Shown: positions 10,865 through 19,577 of the stretch, piece by piece
How the letters are laid out: every line of letters starts with the position of its first letter
How positions within the stretch are numbered: the first letter of the stretch is position 1
Assembly (NCBI GenBank): GCA_905221605.1
Contig: CAJNDS010000617.1
Location: 1 to 57,500 of the forward strand
DNA from: Symbiodinium natans
Taxonomy: Eukaryota; Sar; Dinophyceae; Suessiales; Symbiodiniaceae
Length of the DNA: 57,500 nucleotides
Direction: 5' to 3'
Made by a program: the position numbers and the translations under genes
The notes under the pieces: generated by a model
What the model saw: only the letters and a program-made list of their open reading frames with translations
Told to the model about the DNA's origin: nothing
Databases searched by the model: none

Positions 10865-11459
10865 GGCCGCGCCTAAGGCCAAAGGGCGTCCTGTAGGGAC
10901 TCCTAGGACTTCGATCGTGCCAGCGAAGCCCAAGGTGTACCCTAGGCGCAACATCCCGGGCCCCAATGTCCTCGAGCCCGAGGACTCGCTCGAGGAAGAG
11001 GCAGCCCAAGCAGCTGAAGGTGTCGAGGAAGATAGTTCCAGCTCGGATCTTCCCGACACGCGGGCGCCTGCAGCCGCGGTCAGAGTGAAGGAGGACGAGG
11101 AGCCCGCTAGTGGGGCCCAGGCCGAGAGCACAGAGGAAGGAGTCCTCGTGCTCGGCCAGTCTGTGGTCACCAGCGCGAAGGAATACCTCGCGCGGTCCGA
11201 AGCTCTTCTTAGAGCGCAGAAGCTCCAGTCGAGAATACTGGAGGTTGCGGGAACTGCGATGGTGAAGCTGGAGAAGATCACCAAGCGTGAGGAGTCCCTC
11301 AAAACGCTGCGCCGAGAGGAAAAAAAGTCGGGCGGCCGGGGAAGGCGCCGACGGGGAAGACGCCCCCGGGGCTGCGGGGTCGAGCACTTCCGCCAGGCCT
11401 TCGGGAGGCGGGACTGCCCAGTCCGCCTCAGCCTCAGAGGAGCCTCGCCCCAACGCTGA
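10713..11459 (+). CDS. Ala/Pro- and acid-rich segment linking Tpt1-like ORF to zinc-finger/PLD ORF
   Basis: This frame is +1 relative to the Tpt1 frame and opens with GTG; the first ATG is at 10830 (MAAGAAQPV). It is a Lys/Pro/Ala linker, then an acidic Glu/Ser-rich stretch (about 10970-11140) and a predicted helix (SVVTSAKEYLARSEALLRAQ). Near 11,321-11,327 the coding signal passes into the next +1 frame at a run of seven A, after which this frame becomes an Arg-rich shadow ending at TGA 11459. It is probably the middle of one longer protein broken by small indels. No known domain. Confidence 0.45.
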   Translation: MRAPTRRWGEDRNWAQAAAASSGAASSSTVVLAPAGRVMAAGAAQPVTPPKAAPKAKGRPVGTPRTSIVPAKPKVYPRRNIPGPNVLEPEDSLEEEAAQAAEGVEEDSSSSDLPDTRAPAAAVRVKEDEEPASGAQAESTEEGVLVLGQSVVTSAKEYLARSEALLRAQKLQSRILEVAGTAMVKLEKITKREESLKTLRREEKKSGGRGRRRRGRRPRGCGVEHFRQAFGRRDCPVRLSLRGASPQR

Positions 11460-14379
11460 CGGCCACTACGGATGTTCGGCTCCGGGATGCGGGCTAGCCT
11501 TTGAGTCGCTGGTGCAGTACCACTTGCATCAGGCGGCCTGCCATGGCGCCTCTCTTCCGCCCAACCTGGGGATCAGCCCCTCCGCACCTCTTGACCCTTT
11601 TCGTCAGGACTGGCGGGGACGGCTGTTCCGCCGAGGAAAGGACGGTGGGTATGGGGAGGTGCCCATGCTCCGAGTGATTAGGTACCACAAAGCCAACGGG
11701 TACGATCACTCGAGAGTCCCGCTCCTGAGGCGAGGGGACCGAATCCAGCTTGAGGATGGATCGCACCACATCTATGGTGGTAGCCATCCGCCGGGGTGGC
11801 TTCGCGACGACCCCGAGCTGGACCCCCTTGGTGCCCCAGAGGGAAGCGATGGAGGGTCCACGCCCAAGAGCGAGCCCACGGAGGAGGCCGTGCCAGAGCC
11901 TCCGCGGAAGGCCGCTCCGCGCGGGCGGGCCCTCGGGCCGCCGAAGGGCGACGTCCAGCGACGCCTGGCCGAGCGTCGCTCCAAGCGAGATTACTCGCCG
12001 GACCTGGTGACGCCTCTTGACGATCTCCATGCCAAGGAGATCGACTCCTTCTTCGCGGTTGACGTCATTTTGATGCGCGCCGAGGTTCGCACTGAGTCCC
12101 ACCTCAAGGTTGGCCGGGAGGAGGAAGAGCCCCTGGTCAAGGAGGAACAGGAGGAGGAGGCTGAGGTCGTCAAGGACGAAGAGGTCTCGGTTGAGATGGA
12201 GGCTGCCACTGCGGATGAGGCGGACGAGGTCGCCCTCCCAGCCAACCGAGCCTACGTCGAAGGCCGCTTTTACCCCTACGGCAGCTGGCGGTGCTTCTTC
12301 TGCGAAGCCATTAACCCGGTTACCGAGGACCAGTGCCTCACCACGCACGCGGGCGGCCCGAATGCGGGCGCCCCGTGCGACGGCCGATGGATCAATGGGA
12401 TCGACATCGGGTGGTGGGAGGTGGATCCCCAAACCGCGCCGGAGCAATGGCGGCGGAGGTTTTCTGCCGAAGAGCTTGAAGACCAACAAGCGCGGGCAGA
12501 TGCCGCGAGGCTCCTCAGCGATGAGGAACTCGCCGAAGCCCTCCAGGCGGCCGAGGAGGCGCAGGCGGCCGAGCGCGCCAAGAAGCGGGAGCGGCGCCAG
12601 GCGGAGAAGGCGGAGCGCGATGATCACATCAGCGAAGCGCTCCGCATAGCAGGGTGGCAGTGCCCTAACTGCTATGAATGGAACCTTTCATTCAGGCAGC
12701 TGTGCTTTAGGTGCAGCACACCCCTCCGCTTGGCAGAGGTCGTGTCCCGCGGGATCCCGGATCCGCGGCGCGGCGAACAGAGGGACTCGGGCTCCGAGAG
12801 CAGCCAAGATGAGCTGGAGTACGAGATCCTTCTGGCCAATCGCGCGATGGATCAGGAAACGATCCAGCCTCTTCTTAGAAGCAAACACAAGAAGAGGGGC
12901 GGCAAGAGACGTCGCGAGGAGGCGACGCACGGCAAGGGCCGCGACCCGTGGGGTGCTTGGGCAGACGCCCGTGGCAAGGGCCAGGGCAAGCCGAAGGGCA
13001 GAGGCAAGTCCGATGCCAAGGGCAAGCCCAAGGGGAGGGGCAAGTACGCCTGGGGCGCTTTCGCCGCGGGCATTGTTGCCGCGCTCCAACCCCGCCCAAG
13101 CACAAGCTGGGTCCCAGCTTTCCCGTGCGGGTCGGCCCGGCCGCCGCCGAGTGTTCCGCTTCCGCCGCGGACCCCCTTTTTCCTGGGTCGCGGGCTCCTC
13201 AATCGGTTGATGCACGCCCTCAACGGGAACATCAACGGCTGGTGGGGCCTGGCGGCTGCAGCGTCGGCGCCGATTGCCTTGCAGTTGCACCGCGGGGTCG
13301 TGCATGTTGTCGAGGACTCCATGCACGCGGTTGCAACGGTTTCGGCCGACGTTGTTGAGGAAATCGGCCATGGGGCCAGGCGGACCGTGTGGGTCGCCGG
13401 AACAGCCATCACTCTGGTAGTAGTGATCTTGTGCGGTGCTGTTCTGTGGTACGTGAGTCGTGCCGTTGCCAATCGCATTGCGCATTTGCGACATGGCAAC
13501 ACCGCGGCCCCTGAGGCGCGGCTGTCTCAGCTCCTTGGCTCCGAAGCGACGTTTGAAGTCGCGAGCACCAAGAAAGGGGTGACCCATAAGGTTTGGGTGC
13601 ACCTCAAGGAGGAGACAGCTGCCTGTGGCTGTCGTGCTTACCTGGCAGAAGGACGCTGCGGGCATTGCGATGCCGCAATGGACACCGCTCGTTCCTTAGG
13701 GTTTTTGCACGCGGCCCAGCGAGGCGCGGGTCCTGCGCTCACAGACTCCATTCGGAGTACCGCCTCCGATGCCCTAGCTAAGGGTAAGGTGGTGTTGGGT
13801 TTGGGGAACAGTGAAGGGTGTTTCTCCCAACTCGCGGCCAAGAGCCGCGGGCTCTCCTGCTTTCAGGGGCTCGCGGGTCGTGACCTGGCCGCGGCCCCAG
13901 CAGATGGAGCGAGCGCAGCCCACGCACATTCCGGCTCCGTGCAACGTGCCGCCACTGCCGCTGTGGCGCGCACGCCAGGCCGGAGGAACAAGGGCCCAGC
14001 CCCCGCTAGGAGTTCTCCAGTCAAAGAAGCGGAATTCCTTGCGGGCGGGCCATACATTCAGGCCGCCCAAACGCTGCTTGGGTCCGGAGCAGCAGAGGAT
14101 GTGATCTACATCCGGGCTTACAGCTTAGATTGCCCATCCTGCATCGAGGCAATCGAAGCGTCGCTTGGCAAGGGCGCAAGCGTTCGGATTGTCGCCGACA
14201 TGGGACAATGCCACCGCACCAAGCTTCAGTGGCAAGCGTTGAAACGCTTGGCGGCCGCAGGTGCCGAGGTGAAGGTGGGTTGCGGCACATCCTTGCGCGA
14301 CGCCTATGCTCGCGACGGCCGCGGGGCTAAGGTAGGCACCGGGATTCAATGCCAAGGCCCTTTGCCTGCTGCGGCCTGA
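11287..14379 (+). CDS. Multi-zinc-finger protein with SWIM finger and phospholipase-D-like domain
   Basis: Protein-like sequence starts after the A7 run at 11,327. In order: a C2H2 finger (YGCSAPGCGLAF ... HLHQAACHG, about 11,467-11,550); acidic linkers; a RanBP2-like finger (WRCFFCEAIN, about 12,290); a charged Ala/Glu/Arg helix, probably coiled coil (12,490-12,640); a clear RanBP2-type finger (WQCPNCYEWN ... CFRCS, about 12,655-12,720); a Lys/Gly-rich basic stretch (12,890-13,050); a hydrophobic, possibly membrane segment (AITLVVVILCGAVLWYVS, about 13,405); a SWIM finger (CGC ... CGH, about 13,625-13,670); and the first half of a PLD-like domain (VIYIRAYSLDCPSCIEAI, about 14,100). The frame ends at TGA just after the PLD signal has moved to the next frame. 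The make-up suggests a nucleic-acid-binding or processing protein, but I do not recognise it as a named gene. Confidence 0.55.
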   Translation: MRSPSKRCAERKKSRAAGEGADGEDAPGAAGSSTSARPSGGGTAQSASASEEPRPNADGHYGCSAPGCGLAFESLVQYHLHQAACHGASLPPNLGISPSAPLDPFRQDWRGRLFRRGKDGGYGEVPMLRVIRYHKANGYDHSRVPLLRRGDRIQLEDGSHHIYGGSHPPGWLRDDPELDPLGAPEGSDGGSTPKSEPTEEAVPEPPRKAAPRGRALGPPKGDVQRRLAERRSKRDYSPDLVTPLDDLHAKEIDSFFAVDVILMRAEVRTESHLKVGREEEEPLVKEEQEEEAEVVKDEEVSVEMEAATADEADEVALPANRAYVEGRFYPYGSWRCFFCEAINPVTEDQCLTTHAGGPNAGAPCDGRWINGIDIGWWEVDPQTAPEQWRRRFSAEELEDQQARADAARLLSDEELAEALQAAEEAQAAERAKKRERRQAEKAERDDHISEALRIAGWQCPNCYEWNLSFRQLCFRCSTPLRLAEVVSRGIPDPRRGEQRDSGSESSQDELEYEILLANRAMDQETIQPLLRSKHKKRGGKRRREEATHGKGRDPWGAWADARGKGQGKPKGRGKSDAKGKPKGRGKYAWGAFAAGIVAALQPRPSTSWVPAFPCGSARPPPSVPLPPRTPFFLGRGLLNRLMHALNGNINGWWGLAAAASAPIALQLHRGVVHVVEDSMHAVATVSADVVEEIGHGARRTVWVAGTAITLVVVILCGAVLWYVSRAVANRIAHLRHGNTAAPEARLSQLLGSEATFEVASTKKGVTHKVWVHLKEETAACGCRAYLAEGRCGHCDAAMDTARSLGFLHAAQRGAGPALTDSIRSTASDALAKGKVVLGLGNSEGCFSQLAAKSRGLSCFQGLAGRDLAAAPADGASAAHAHSGSVQRAATAAVARTPGRRNKGPAPARSSPVKEAEFLAGGPYIQAAQTLLGSGAAEDVIYIRAYSLDCPSCIEAIEASLGKGASVRIVADMGQCHRTKLQWQALKRLAAAGAEVKVGCGTSLRDAYARDGRGAKVGTGIQCQGPLPAAA

Positions 14380-14638
14380 CGGCGCAGTGGTGCTGATTGG
14401 GAGCCTCAATTTTACCACAAGCAGCAAAGCCAATGCGGAGGCAGGGCTTAAGCTTGAGGTCCCCAAGACGCACCCTGTCGCGCAGTCCTACGTCGAGGAT
14501 TTCCAGAGGGTGTCGGCTGAGGCATTCTCCCTCGATGAGGCGGTTGCAAGGCGCCCTCAGTTGGAGCGAGCCAGTAGCTCCAACGTTGCTGGCAACGCCA
14601 CTCGTGCCCCCAACACTGCTCCACAGGGTATCGAGTAG
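14336..14638 (+). pseudogene. Frame-displaced C-terminus of the PLD-like domain
   Basis: This frame is +1 relative to the upstream ORF. It carries the conserved second part of a PLD-type active-site motif: NAK, then D and VVLIGSLNFTTSSKANAEAG. In PLD enzymes the motif is HxK(x)4D followed by GSxN. The break lies near 14,341-14,350, where one extra base (in CAAT) changes frame and removes the expected His two residues before the Lys. A helical tail follows to TAG at 14638. This is either a true frameshift mutation or a sequencing/assembly indel. Confidence 0.55.
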
Positions 14639-15634
14639 GCTGCGGCCAGTTGGCGCGGCGTGGTATGTATCCACGCATTATCAGAGCAGGCGTCGCAGCA
14701 CGGCACGTTGCTTCGCCAACCTTTTGCACTTTCTTTTGCGTGACTGCGGGCGAAAAGCCGCGGCAGGTTTGAAGCCTGCCCATTTTGCATTCCCCGCACT
14801 TTTCTTCTCCGCCCTGCCTGTGGCCCCTCTTGTCGAGGGAGCTCTTTTGCAGGTGCTGCGGACCGTGTCCTGGTCGCGGCAGTGCGCTCGCCGAAGCGCG
14901 TGCGAGTTGCACTGGCTGCGGCACAAGCAATGTGCGCGGCTCTCGCTGAGTCCGGTAGCCCGTAGGGTAGTTCTGGATAGGTGAGTAGCCGTAGCCGTAG
15001 CTTAGGGCCGGTAGTTTGTACAGTGTACCATTTGTACCATAGCTTTGCACTAGCAGCAGAAAGACCTGCCCAGTACTCTGGAGCCTCGCCTGCCAGCACA
15101 AAGGTGAGCGCTCGCGACTTGGGGTGGTTTAGGGTCGTAGAGGGCTGCTGTCGTCGTGCGTCCGTTTGGTAGTGCGGGCTGCCGCCCAAGCCGCATGCCA
15201 ATGCTCATGATGTGCGGGCTCTACCAGGGTCGCACGCGACACCCTCGCCCTACCCCATTTGCCGCGTTGCGGAAGTGCTTGACGCACTATGAGCTCTTGG
15301 TGAGCCGGAAGCCTCGGCTGAGGGGCGAATGTGAGCAGGTCAAAGCATGCATGGAGTGCTTGCTTAGTGCTAGTGCAGCGTGTTGTTTTCCTTTGCATGC
15401 GTAGTTTTGCAATTCGTAACAACGCCAATATTTTGGCTCAAGTACCGAGCTTGTGCCTTTGAGCACGGTAGTTTCGTACAGTAGCTCTTAGGTTGCTGTG
15501 CGGTCCGACCGGACGCACTCAGGCGTAGCTGCACAAGTGCTTGAACTCGCGAAGTCGTAAAACAGCGTGGCCGGGCTGTGATTGCATTGGCTTAGTGCAA
15601 GTCCAGTGCTGGTCGACTTCACATACTATGTACT
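14639..15634. other. Non-coding, GC-moderate stretch
   Basis: I see no convincing gene. Only short unsupported ORFs occur. It contains one copy of the GC-rich dispersed motif (14856) and a partial spliced-leader match (15431). Confidence 0.5.
15431..15442 (+). other. Partial match to dinoflagellate spliced leader (dinoSL)
   Basis: TTTTGGCTCAAG is identical to the last 12 nt of the 22-nt dinoSL, and GCCA lies upstream as in dinoSL but with three extra bases between. Dinoflagellate mRNAs receive this leader by trans-splicing, and relic leaders in the genome mark retroposed transcripts. One 12-mer can arise by chance. Confidence 0.4.
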
Positions 15635-16225
15635 TTGTATTATATATTATATATTATATATTATATATTATATAATTTATTAAATATTACATATTACATA
15701 TTACATATTATATATTATATATTATATACATTATATATAATCTGTTATACTATATATATATATATATTATATCAAGCATTATATCATGTGTATATATATA
15801 TATATACACTTATACTTATATATATATATATATATACATATTTATATATATATATATATATATATCATTTATATTTGTATTTATATTTTCATATTGTCGT
15901 ACATGATATGTGTATGTATATAAATAAGTAAATATAAATATGAATAAATAAATATAAATAAATAACAGTTAAATAAATAAATAATATATATATATATATA
16001 TCGCATATTGTTTATTATATGTCATATATTGCATATCATATATTGTATATTGCATATTATATACTGCATATAATGCATAATATAAAGTATATAATATATA
16101 ATATATACTGTATACATAATATACAATATATAAAATATATAATATTTTTATTATTAATTAATTTATTATTCATTATTCATTATACAGTATATTCTATATA
16201 TTATGTAGTATGTATTATATATTGT
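15635..16225. repeat. TA/TAT-rich microsatellite tract
   Basis: About 590 bp of TATA, TATTA and TAAA low-complexity sequence. ORFs here are artefacts of repeated Tyr/Ile codons. The tract separates GC-rich host DNA from the viral integration site. Confidence 0.9.
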
Positions 16226-16227
16226 TC

Positions 16228-16884
16228 TTTGAAGCCATTGGAATGCAAAGAAAATGGAAGTTTTTTGCTTAAAACATGTAGAAGTAGAGTTTTTCCGATG
16301 GAAACATAGGATTTCTCATGAAAACGTGAAGACAGTAGACGTTTTCTTGTGGGAGTATGAAGAAATAGAGGTTTTCCCATTGAAAGATCGAGAAACTAGA
16401 AGGTTTTCCAACCACTACCACCACTTCTACGCATCGTGCGAACATTGTTTGCACATGGGGGGGGCTGCGCCCCCCCCAACCCCCCCGCTGTTTCTTTTAA
16501 GCTGTGCAAAGCGTGCTGCAAAGCCAAGTGGGGGGGTGTGGGGAGGGGGGGCTGCGCCAACCCCAACCCCGCCGCGTTTTTATCAAGCTGTGCCACTGCA
16601 AAGCGTGCTTTATGAATCTTGTTGAAGCCATTGGGACACTAAAAAGTTTAAGTTTTTCTTAAAATACATGCAAATAGAGGTTTTCCGATGGAAACATAGA
16701 GATGATAGAGGTTTGCTATGAAAACATGAAGAAAATAGAGGTTTTCTTGTGGGAATATGAAGAAATAGAGGTTTTCTTATTAAAAGATCGAGAAAATAGA
16801 AGGGTTTTCCAACCACCACCACCCACTACTACTTGTGTTTGCAAATGGGGGGGGGGGGGGGGGGGGGGCTGCGCCCCCCCCCCC
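16228..16884. repeat. Duplicated host minisatellite with G-run/CTGCG/C-run cores
   Basis: Two related copies begin at about 16,230 and 16,620 (GAAGCCATTGG start). Each contains shorter repeats of GAAATAGAGGTTTTC and ends in a G-run, CTGCGC, C-run core (about 16,457, 16,545 and 16,848). The third core directly abuts the virus. The first core continues as AACCCC...CGCTGT, the same sequence found at the far end of the C-array right of the virus, so this repeat appears to be the insertion target. Confidence 0.75.
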
Positions 16885-17507
16885 AAAAAATAGTAGAAAC
16901 AAGGACTCTGAGGAGTGGGCTCAGGCTTTGGGCATATGGTTGCCTGTTGTGTTTTTTCTTATTGTTACACATTTTCCTCATTTTTTGTCTTCACCTTATT
17001 CGTTATTTTTTCTAGGGCTTCGTTGCTTACCTTATTCATTTTCAAAATCTTTAAGTTCTTAAGGCTCATTTTTCAAACGACCTTTACCTCATTCGTATTT
17101 TACATCTTTGCGCCTTATTCGTTATTTTCAAAATTTTCAAGACCTCAGAAATTTGTAATTTTTGCATTGCTTACCTTACTCATTTTCAAAAATATCAATA
17201 TTTTCAATTTTCAACCGTTCTACTTCATTCATTTTATTTTATTCGTGCCTTATTTGTTTTTTCAACAATTCGGGGACTGGGGACTTGCTTAACTCATATG
17301 TTTTTTCAGATTTCCAAAAATCAGAATAGTAAATTATGTTAATTGTCGCACCTCATTCGTTATTTTTTCTGGGGCGTAGTGTTCCACCTTGTTCGTTCTC
17401 ATTTTGTTAAGTAGTTTCATGTTCACTTTTCATTTTGTGGGTGCCTTTGATGGTTTTTCAACAATAATATTATATAGTGAATAATATTATGGTTGCTTAT
17501 TTAGTTT
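16885..17507. repeat. Left terminal inverted repeat of the PLV (623 bp)
   Basis: Starts AAAAAATAGTAG after a C-run and ends with ...CTTATTTAGTTT at 17,507. It is the reverse complement of 37,101-37,724. The only differences I saw are one substitution near the tip and one single-base indel (GGGCATATGG against GGGCATAATGG). Such high identity suggests recent insertion. TIRs of this type serve protein-primed replication and integration. Confidence 0.92.
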
Positions 17508-17511
17508 ATTC

Positions 17512-17625
17512 TTAATCTTCTTCTCCAAATATATCACATAAATATTCATATATAGCATCAAAATTAAAATATCTTCTGTAAAGACCTACTTGTCTTGTAA
17601 AGTAATGATAAAAGAATGAAATCAT
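17512..17625 (-). CDS. Possible 37-aa small protein
   Basis: ATG at 17,625 (complement), TAA at 17,512-17,514, immediately downstream of the next gene and ending 4 bp from the TIR. The translation is aromatic-rich (MISFFYHYFTRQVGLY) with an acidic end. It may be a genuine small gene or the displaced tail of the gene before it. No homology recognised. Confidence 0.3.
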   Translation of the reverse strand: MISFFYHYFTRQVGLYRRYFNFDAIYEYLCDIFGEED

Positions 17626-17628
17626 AAT

Positions 17629-18135
17629 TTAGCTTATCTGTTCTTCATATTTATTTCTATATTCATAAGTCTCTCCGAAAAAATCCCATTTGTTCCAAAG
17701 ATAACAAATTTTATAATCCAACAACAAAAACATTCTGTATTCATCAATCATTTTTATGTTCTCTGTTTCATTCAGGAACTTTTTATATAATGGTCTTGGA
17801 ACACAGTTTGTTTGCTCTACAATGTTTTTTAAATAGTTCTTCTTATCTTTTAAATTTGTTAGCTTCTTGTACCCATTATCAAAGTGATTTAATATACAAT
17901 GTATTTGTCTATGTTCTATTTTTCTATAATTTGGTATTATTTGTTTAGTTGTATCATCGTATTTTTCTTTATATTCTGTCTCATACTCATGCATATCATT
18001 ACAAAAGGCACAAGATATATATGGTAAAATGTTATCAGTAATATTTCCATCAAATATTTCATTGAATATTTCCTTTCTTCTATTTCTGTAACTGATACAA
18101 TACTTACACTCAAAATTAAAATTAAATGTTTCCAT
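17629..18135 (-). CDS. Hypothetical PLV protein with two CxxC pairs (168 aa)
   Basis: Starts METFNFNFECKYC. CKYC and CAFC pairs about 30 residues apart could bind one zinc ion, and the rest is charged and helical. No known domain. Some resemblance in size and CxxC layout to the 184-aa protein at 35,697-36,251 at the other end of the element. An AAAAA-CTACTTAAAG box lies 25 nt upstream of the start, which puts it in the PolB-type promoter group. Confidence 0.7.
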   Translation of the reverse strand: METFNFNFECKYCISYRNRRKEIFNEIFDGNITDNILPYISCAFCNDMHEYETEYKEKYDDTTKQIIPNYRKIEHRQIHCILNHFDNGYKKLTNLKDKKNYLKNIVEQTNCVPRPLYKKFLNETENIKMIDEYRMFLLLDYKICYLWNKWDFFGETYEYRNKYEEQIS

Positions 18136-18160
18136 GCTCTAATATATTAAGTCGTTTTCC

Positions 18161-18175
18161 CTTTAAGTAGTTTTT
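18161..18175 (-). promoter_or_regulatory. CTTAAAG-type promoter box for the 168-aa gene
   Basis: Complement reads AAAAACTACTTAAAG, 25 nt from the ATG. It is one of six boxes of this type in the element. Confidence 0.6.
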
Positions 18176-18185
18176 CTAAGGCTTG

Positions 18186-19115
18186 TTAATCTACCATCAA
18201 CAACTCGTGTCTGTTATATCGTTTGCTCTTTCCTTCTACAATATAATATTTGTTTAGGTTCATATCTCTACCTACTTCTTTGACTTCATAAGTTTGATCA
18301 CTCCATTGGTTTCTGCTTTCTTTTCTTGATGTATAATTACCTTTACCTTTAGTGAATATTTTTACTTTATCACCTTCCTCTATTTTAGGATATTTTCTTA
18401 GATATTTTTCTTTCAAAACGGAGTTTGCTTTAACTTCAACCGAATTCTCATCTTTATGAGCCTCGTTAGGTACTAAACCTGTTGTTGAATGAACCATGGT
18501 TTTATTGTATTTATCCAATGCAGGTTTTAATAATATTGTCCAAGCTCCTTTTGTATGTAAGGCTCTATCAGTTATCATTTTCTTTATTGTTCTTATTGCT
18601 CTCTCTGCTACATTAGCATGTGTTAATGTTACAACATGCTCTATTCCTTCTCCTTTTAAATAATCTTGTAGTTTCTTGTAATTAAAAGCTCCATCATCAT
18701 CTGAGTAGATACTATTAGGGAAACCTAATTCTTTAAAACATTGAATAAAAGCATCATATACTGTTTCACCATCTCTGTTTTCCATTGGTATGATGCTCAT
18801 CTTTTTACTGAAATTGTCAATGCATAATAAAGCATATCTTTTATAACTTTCGCTAAAGGTGTTTGTGTCTTTCATTAAAGAAATCATATCCATTATATCA
18901 ACTGAATAGACTGCTCTTGCATAAGGAGGAGAATAACTATTATAATTCTTATAATTCCTTCTTTGTTTGTTTGGTTGTTTCTTTACCCATTCTTTAACAT
19001 AGTTTAAACTAACATTAACACCATCCTTATTAGCTTCTTTATGAAGGCTTTGAACTGAACCGTATCCACGCTCCAGATCATAATATATCTCGCTCAACTT
19101 CTCATCAACACTCAT
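18186..19115 (-). CDS. Retroviral-type (rve, DDE) integrase of Polinton type
   Basis: 309 aa. The rve core is clear: Asp 73 (YSVDIMD), Asp 139/140 (IYSDDDGAFNYKK) and Glu 171 (HANVAERAIRTIKK) fit the D,D(about 35)E triad. Conserved strand context is YALLCIDNFSKKMSIIPM and the later GLVPNEAH. A small basic beta-rich C-terminal domain (KIFTKGKGNY ... KRYNRHELLMVD) resembles the SH3/chromo-like DNA-binding end of these integrases. The N-terminus is helical with no HHCC finger visible. It catalyses strand transfer of the element's ends into host DNA. It lies 28 bp downstream of the zinc-finger gene and has a TCTA box 13 nt before its ATG. Confidence 0.9.
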   Translation of the reverse strand: MSVDEKLSEIYYDLERGYGSVQSLHKEANKDGVNVSLNYVKEWVKKQPNKQRRNYKNYNSYSPPYARAVYSVDIMDMISLMKDTNTFSESYKRYALLCIDNFSKKMSIIPMENRDGETVYDAFIQCFKELGFPNSIYSDDDGAFNYKKLQDYLKGEGIEHVVTLTHANVAERAIRTIKKMITDRALHTKGAWTILLKPALDKYNKTMVHSTTGLVPNEAHKDENSVEVKANSVLKEKYLRKYPKIEEGDKVKIFTKGKGNYTSRKESRNQWSDQTYEVKEVGRDMNLNKYYIVEGKSKRYNRHELLMVD

Positions 19116-19128
19116 AATTAATATTAAT

Positions 19129-19132
19129 TAGA
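19129..19132 (-). promoter_or_regulatory. TCTA box, integrase gene
   Basis: TCTA on the coding strand, 13 nt before the integrase ATG, followed by AT-only sequence. Confidence 0.5.
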
Positions 19133-19143
19133 TAATATTAATA

Positions 19144-19503
19144 TTAATCATGCAATGACAATTTTATAAGTTTATCTTCTAATTCTTTGTCTTTCTTCGC
19201 TTGTGTCATCATTTTGCATTTATTTGTTTTCTTGTGCTTAGAAAGGTTTGTATTATTCACTAAACAACCGCAACCATCGCACATAACAATCTTATGATTT
19301 TTCTTGTACTAGTCTCTAAAGTATCCGCTTTCCCTGTTCTTCTTGTTGTTTCTATAATTTTCCTCAGTCCGATCACGCTTTTCTGATTTATCGCTGTCTG
19401 TGGTAAAACCTTGCTCCTCATCTATTGAATTCCAGAGCATACTAAACAAATCGTCGTTTATTGAGGTTTTCATTCCATCATAACCTACTAAGTAATTCGT
19501 CAT
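19144..19503 (-). pseudogene. Zinc-finger protein interrupted by an in-frame TAG
   Basis: Starts MTNYLVGYDGMKTSIN and runs 64 codons to TAG at 19,309-19,311. The same frame then continues YKKNHKIVMCDGCGC and a C2H2-type finger (CDGC ... HKKTNKC) to TAA at 19,144. The finger and the uninterrupted frame indicate that the TAG is a nonsense change (or a readthrough site) inside a roughly 119-codon gene. A CTTAAAAG box and a strong inverted repeat lie just upstream. The protein may bind DNA; its role is unknown. Confidence 0.6.
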
Positions 19504-19522
19504 AATTTATTTAATAATATGA

Positions 19523-19573
19523 ATATTCTTTTAAGTGGTTTATTTTATAAAATAAATGCCCTTAAAAGAATAT
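19523..19573. terminator. Nested inverted repeat between two minus-strand genes
   Basis: Arms ATATTCTTTTAAG (19,523-19,535) and CTTAAAAGAATAT (19,561-19,573) are perfect 13-bp complements. They enclose an 18-bp perfect palindrome, TTTATTTTATAAAATAAA (19,539-19,556). It lies between the upstream gene's stop (19,578) and the zinc-finger start (19,503), so it could end one transcript and start the next. Confidence 0.5.
19528..19542 (-). promoter_or_regulatory. CTTAAAG-type promoter box, zinc-finger gene
   Basis: Complement reads TAAACCACTTAAAAG, 24 nt from the ATG at 19,503. It overlaps the left arm of the nested inverted repeat. Confidence 0.5.
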
Positions 19574-19577
19574 CTCA

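Larger units (their letters stand above)
3947..14878. repeat. Dispersed GC-rich motif CTGCGGGYCGTGHCCTGGCCGCG
   Basis: Copies, some diverged, at 3,947, 9,724, 9,799, 9,862, 10,813, 13,870 and 14,856. They fall in coding and non-coding sequence alike, in three different reading frames. The ends GCGGGCC and GGCCGC can pair across 6-7 bases. Confidence 0.5.

Noticed and set aside
14985-15010. CCGTAGCCGTAGC as a spliced-leader start
   Set aside because: It matches only the first seven or eight bases of dinoSL and is part of a short GTAGCC repeat.
15635-16309. Tyr/Ile-rich ORFs of about 96-98 aa
   Set aside because: Translations of TA microsatellite sequence.
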